A stretch of DNA of 15,847 nt from JAKEGK01 sp036507695. GTDB lineage: Bacteria; Pseudomonadota; Gammaproteobacteria; SZUA-152. The translations under genes and the position numbers were made by a program. Shown piece by piece: positions 14,131 through 15,847 of the stretch (positions are counted from its first letter, which is position 1; each line of letters opens with the position of its first letter). Below the pieces are notes generated by a model. That model saw nothing but the letters and a program-made list of their open reading frames with translations, was not told where the DNA came from and searched no databases. Location of the stretch: positions 1 through 15,847 of the forward strand of contig DATCIR010000296.1 of the NCBI GenBank assembly GCA_036507695.1, in the 5' to 3' direction.

Positions 14131-14405
14131 TACTGCCAGATTTCTGCGAATCGAGTTTCGCGATTAGACACGCTGCAAGTGCATTAGTTATCGGAAAACC
14201 GCCGCAGTTCTTAAAAATTTTATATTCACTATTTTAGTCGGCCGGCATGATAGAAATGCGACATATTTTCGTAACTATAGTCGCTAAGGTAATTGTTTTA
14301 GCGCCCATTTTCTTTGGCGATTATCATTCGGGTAAAGACGGCTTAGCTAATACGCACCCGTTGGCATTGAATCAAGCGGCGAAATTAAACTGGCTGATGC
14401 AAATA
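14131..14405. other. Intergenic region upstream of gpmI
   Basis: This 275-bp gap lies between the Sel1/AgmX gene stop and gpmI and should carry the gpmI promoter. I see a CGCTAA/TTAGCG dyad (about 14283-14304) without a T-tract and AT-rich sequence near 14210-14240. No gene is supported. Confidence 0.35.
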
Positions 14406-15677
14406 TCATGGCAGAAAATCCAGCGGGTAATTCACTTCATAAGGCGCGGAATTTTTTTTACCGAAATTCATGGTTTTCACATAATCGATCAACTCCTCCT
14501 CCAACGCCGGAGACTCTAATTCACTGGACTGTATAGTTACGGAACTGGCTGAACCATCCGCTTGAATGGTAAGTTCAAACATTACGCGGCCCCTGATTTT
14601 CTTGTCCTGCTCATAAACGCGCAAATACAAATCATTCACGCTGGATTTGTGTTGAACAAATACATTATGCACATCAAGGTAGCTGCGCTGGTTATTACCG
14701 GCGGGATCAGTATCCTCCGTTTCATCATTGGCGGGCGGAATAAACTCAATAGGGTAAGCAACCTTGAACGGTTTAGTACCTTTAGCGCAAAAATTTATTT
14801 GCTTGATGGCCTGGACCAACCTGGCTTCAAATTCCGGCGCATCCAGGGTACTGATGGGACGCTTCTCGATACTGGAAACACGGCCGGCGGGATCAATTTC
14901 CACTTCGTATTCGACCCTGCCGCTGAGATTCTTGTTTTTTAGCAGCGCAAGATTATAAGCAGAATGAATCGTGTTCCGGTACTGACGGAACACGCGGCTG
15001 ACATCCTCCCGGGTTCTTTCGGTGTCTTTAGTTTCAATGTTGCCGCATGACGGCTCTTGCAGCGCGCTTGTCGGCTTGGTGTTTTGGATTTGAGTGGAAG
15101 TTTTAGGCGCCTGTAAATGATTCCGTCCCGGTTGCGGTGATAATTTTTGAGGTACTTGTTGTTGCTTTTGTTGTTGCTTTTGTTGTTGCTTTTGTTGTTG
15201 TTGCTTCTGTTTTAGTTGCGGCACTTCGGGTGATTCCTGCAAATTAACCACGTTGCCCGTTTCCAATTTATACAGACTGTCGAGCATTGGTTTTGCATCA
15301 CTACGGCCATTTTCTAATGCCAACTGCAGCCATTTATAAGCCTTGTCGTAGTCTTTGGGAATATTGGATTTGCCGTCAAAATAAAGAGTCCCAACACGAT
15401 ATTGGGCATCCACAAGTCCCTGGGAGGCGGCTTTCTCATACCAGTACAGGGCCACGGTGAGGTCTTTTTCCACACCTTCGCCATTAAAGTACAACTGACC
15501 CAGTAACATTTGCGCTTGCGGCTTGCCGTCAGTGGCGTCAACCAATGCCTCGTAGCGTGCTTTTTCAAAATCACCGAGTAAATAGGCCGTCGTCGCCTGG
15601 TTAAAATCCGCTTGCACAGGCAGGCTTGTTAGCACCCCAAACAGCAGAAACCGGCGGCAATAAATACTGCATTGCAT
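14406..15677 (-). CDS. Exported Sel1-repeat protein with poly-Gln linker and two AgmX/TonB-C-like domains
   Basis: The 423-residue protein has a signal peptide (MQCSIYCRRFLLFGVLTSLP, cleavage near VQA-DFN at 23). Two Sel1-like repeats lie at about 54-124 (AQMLLGQLYFNGEGVEKDLT, ALYWYEKAASQG; AQYRVGTLYFDGK, DKAYKWLQLALENG). A Lys/Gln-rich linker (157-174) follows. Two tandem domains then cover about 224-313 and 333-422 with the AgmX/PglI C-terminal pattern: long helix, LSGRVEYEVEIDPAGRVSSI or IRGRVMFELTIQADGSASSV, a helix with F/L, and a final strand (VAYPIEF, VNYPLDF). These folds are related to the TonB C-terminal domain. A periplasmic scaffold or energy-coupling role is possible, but no N-terminal TM energy-transducing anchor is seen. 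It starts 3 nt after the upstream gene stop, so co-transcribed. Confidence 0.85.
   Translation of the reverse strand: MQCSIYCRRFLLFGVLTSLPVQADFNQATTAYLLGDFEKARYEALVDATDGKPQAQMLLGQLYFNGEGVEKDLTVALYWYEKAASQGLVDAQYRVGTLYFDGKSNIPKDYDKAYKWLQLALENGRSDAKPMLDSLYKLETGNVVNLQESPEVPQLKQKQQQQKQQQKQQQKQQQVPQKLSPQPGRNHLQAPKTSTQIQNTKPTSALQEPSCGNIETKDTERTREDVSRVFRQYRNTIHSAYNLALLKNKNLSGRVEYEVEIDPAGRVSSIEKRPISTLDAPEFEARLVQAIKQINFCAKGTKPFKVAYPIEFIPPANDETEDTDPAGNNQRSYLDVHNVFVQHKSSVNDLYLRVYEQDKKIRGRVMFELTIQADGSASSVTIQSSELESPALEEELIDYVKTMNFGKKNSAPYEVNYPLDFLP
15156..15206 (-). repeat. 12-bp in-frame tandem repeat encoding Lys-Gln-Gln-Gln
   Basis: Units TTGTTGTTGCTT (plus strand) at 15156-15167, 15168-15179 and 15180-15191 are identical; a fourth at 15192-15206 carries one extra TTG. 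Each encodes KQQQ in the linker of the Sel1/AgmX protein. Slippage by whole units would keep the frame and alter linker length only. Confidence 0.9.
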
Positions 15678-15680
15678 AAA

Positions 15681-15847
15681 TCATCCAGCGAGTAAATCCC
15701 AATCGATGGTATCCAGGATCATTTTACGAATCAGTTCTCTTAGCCAGAAATCATAAAAATCAACCGGATTGTAGTTATCGGTAAGAATAATGGCGCGCGT
15801 GCCGGCGGGAAAATAAAACCGTGTGCCGAGGTTGTCTCGAATGGTCT
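15681..15847 (-). CDS. C-terminal end of a spermidine-synthase-like protein (cut by window edge)
   Basis: The final 54 residues of a minus-strand gene are visible: TIRDNLGTRFYFPAGTRAII, then LTDNYNPVDFYDFWLRELIR, then KMILDTIDWDLLAG before TGA. The LTD[ND]-x-NPVDFYD-x-WLRE segment resembles the end of bacterial spermidine-synthase-like aminopropyl- or methyltransferase proteins, including fused membrane forms. The catalytic core lies outside the window, so the assignment rests on this tail alone. The stop is only 3 nt from the next start on the same strand, indicating an operon with the Sel1/AgmX gene. Confidence 0.5.
   Translation of the reverse strand, partial: TIRDNLGTRFYFPAGTRAIILTDNYNPVDFYDFWLRELIRKMILDTIDWDLLAG

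Noticed and set aside
14247..14519. 90-codon plus-strand frame
   Set aside because: Hydrophobic start is suggestive, but no ribosome-binding site and its second half is antisense to the Sel1/AgmX gene.

Overview
The window looks like chromosomal DNA of a Gram-negative gammaproteobacterium. It has mid GC, DjlA, GpmI, a DUF3391/HD-GYP protein, a DUF3106/DUF3619 sigma-factor operon, an outer-membrane-barrel-like protein and several exported proteins. A Cellvibrionales/Pseudomonadales-like or Methylococcales-like marine or environmental lineage is plausible, but the sequence alone does not settle the genus. I see no tRNA, rRNA, CRISPR array, phage gene or transposase.

Layout. Left (1-4480): a Crp/Fnr-family regulator truncated by the window edge (minus strand), then a 1.15-kb gap, an HD-GYP c-di-GMP phosphodiesterase (plus strand), a terminator, and a convergent six-TM class III nucleotide cyclase. 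The gap holds the most unusual object in the window, a 314-bp element at 1076-1389. It has 22-bp imperfect terminal inverted repeats. Six consecutive small hairpins follow, and on the minus strand every one shows GGA in its apical loop. Centre-left (4481-7590): a small two-TM protein, the co-chaperone DjlA, a SleB-type cell wall hydrolase and an orphan MbcA/ParS-like antitoxin-domain protein, all on the minus strand. Centre (7590-10223): an AT-rich gap with a stem-loop, an exported tandem rhodanese, a probable gene remnant with its own terminator-like hairpin, and an outer-membrane-barrel-like protein.

Right (10349-12119): a tightly overlapping minus-strand operon of ECF-like sigma factor, DUF3619-like membrane protein, small exported protein and DUF3106 protein, preceded by an extended -10 promoter. 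Then come a gap with three 17-bp tandem repeats, gpmI, and a Sel1/tandem AgmX-type periplasmic protein lying 3 nt downstream of the C-terminal end of a spermidine-synthase-like gene cut by the window edge.

How the genes fit together. The left part gathers signalling by small nucleotides: a cNMP-binding-type regulator, a c-di-GMP phosphodiesterase and a cAMP/cGMP-type cyclase. The GGA-hairpin element next to them could act as a CsrA/RsmA-binding RNA if transcribed leftward, which is the main hypothesis offered here. The sigma-factor operon has the organisation of a sigma factor with a membrane-bound partner and exported accessory proteins. The remaining genes are housekeeping or envelope functions.
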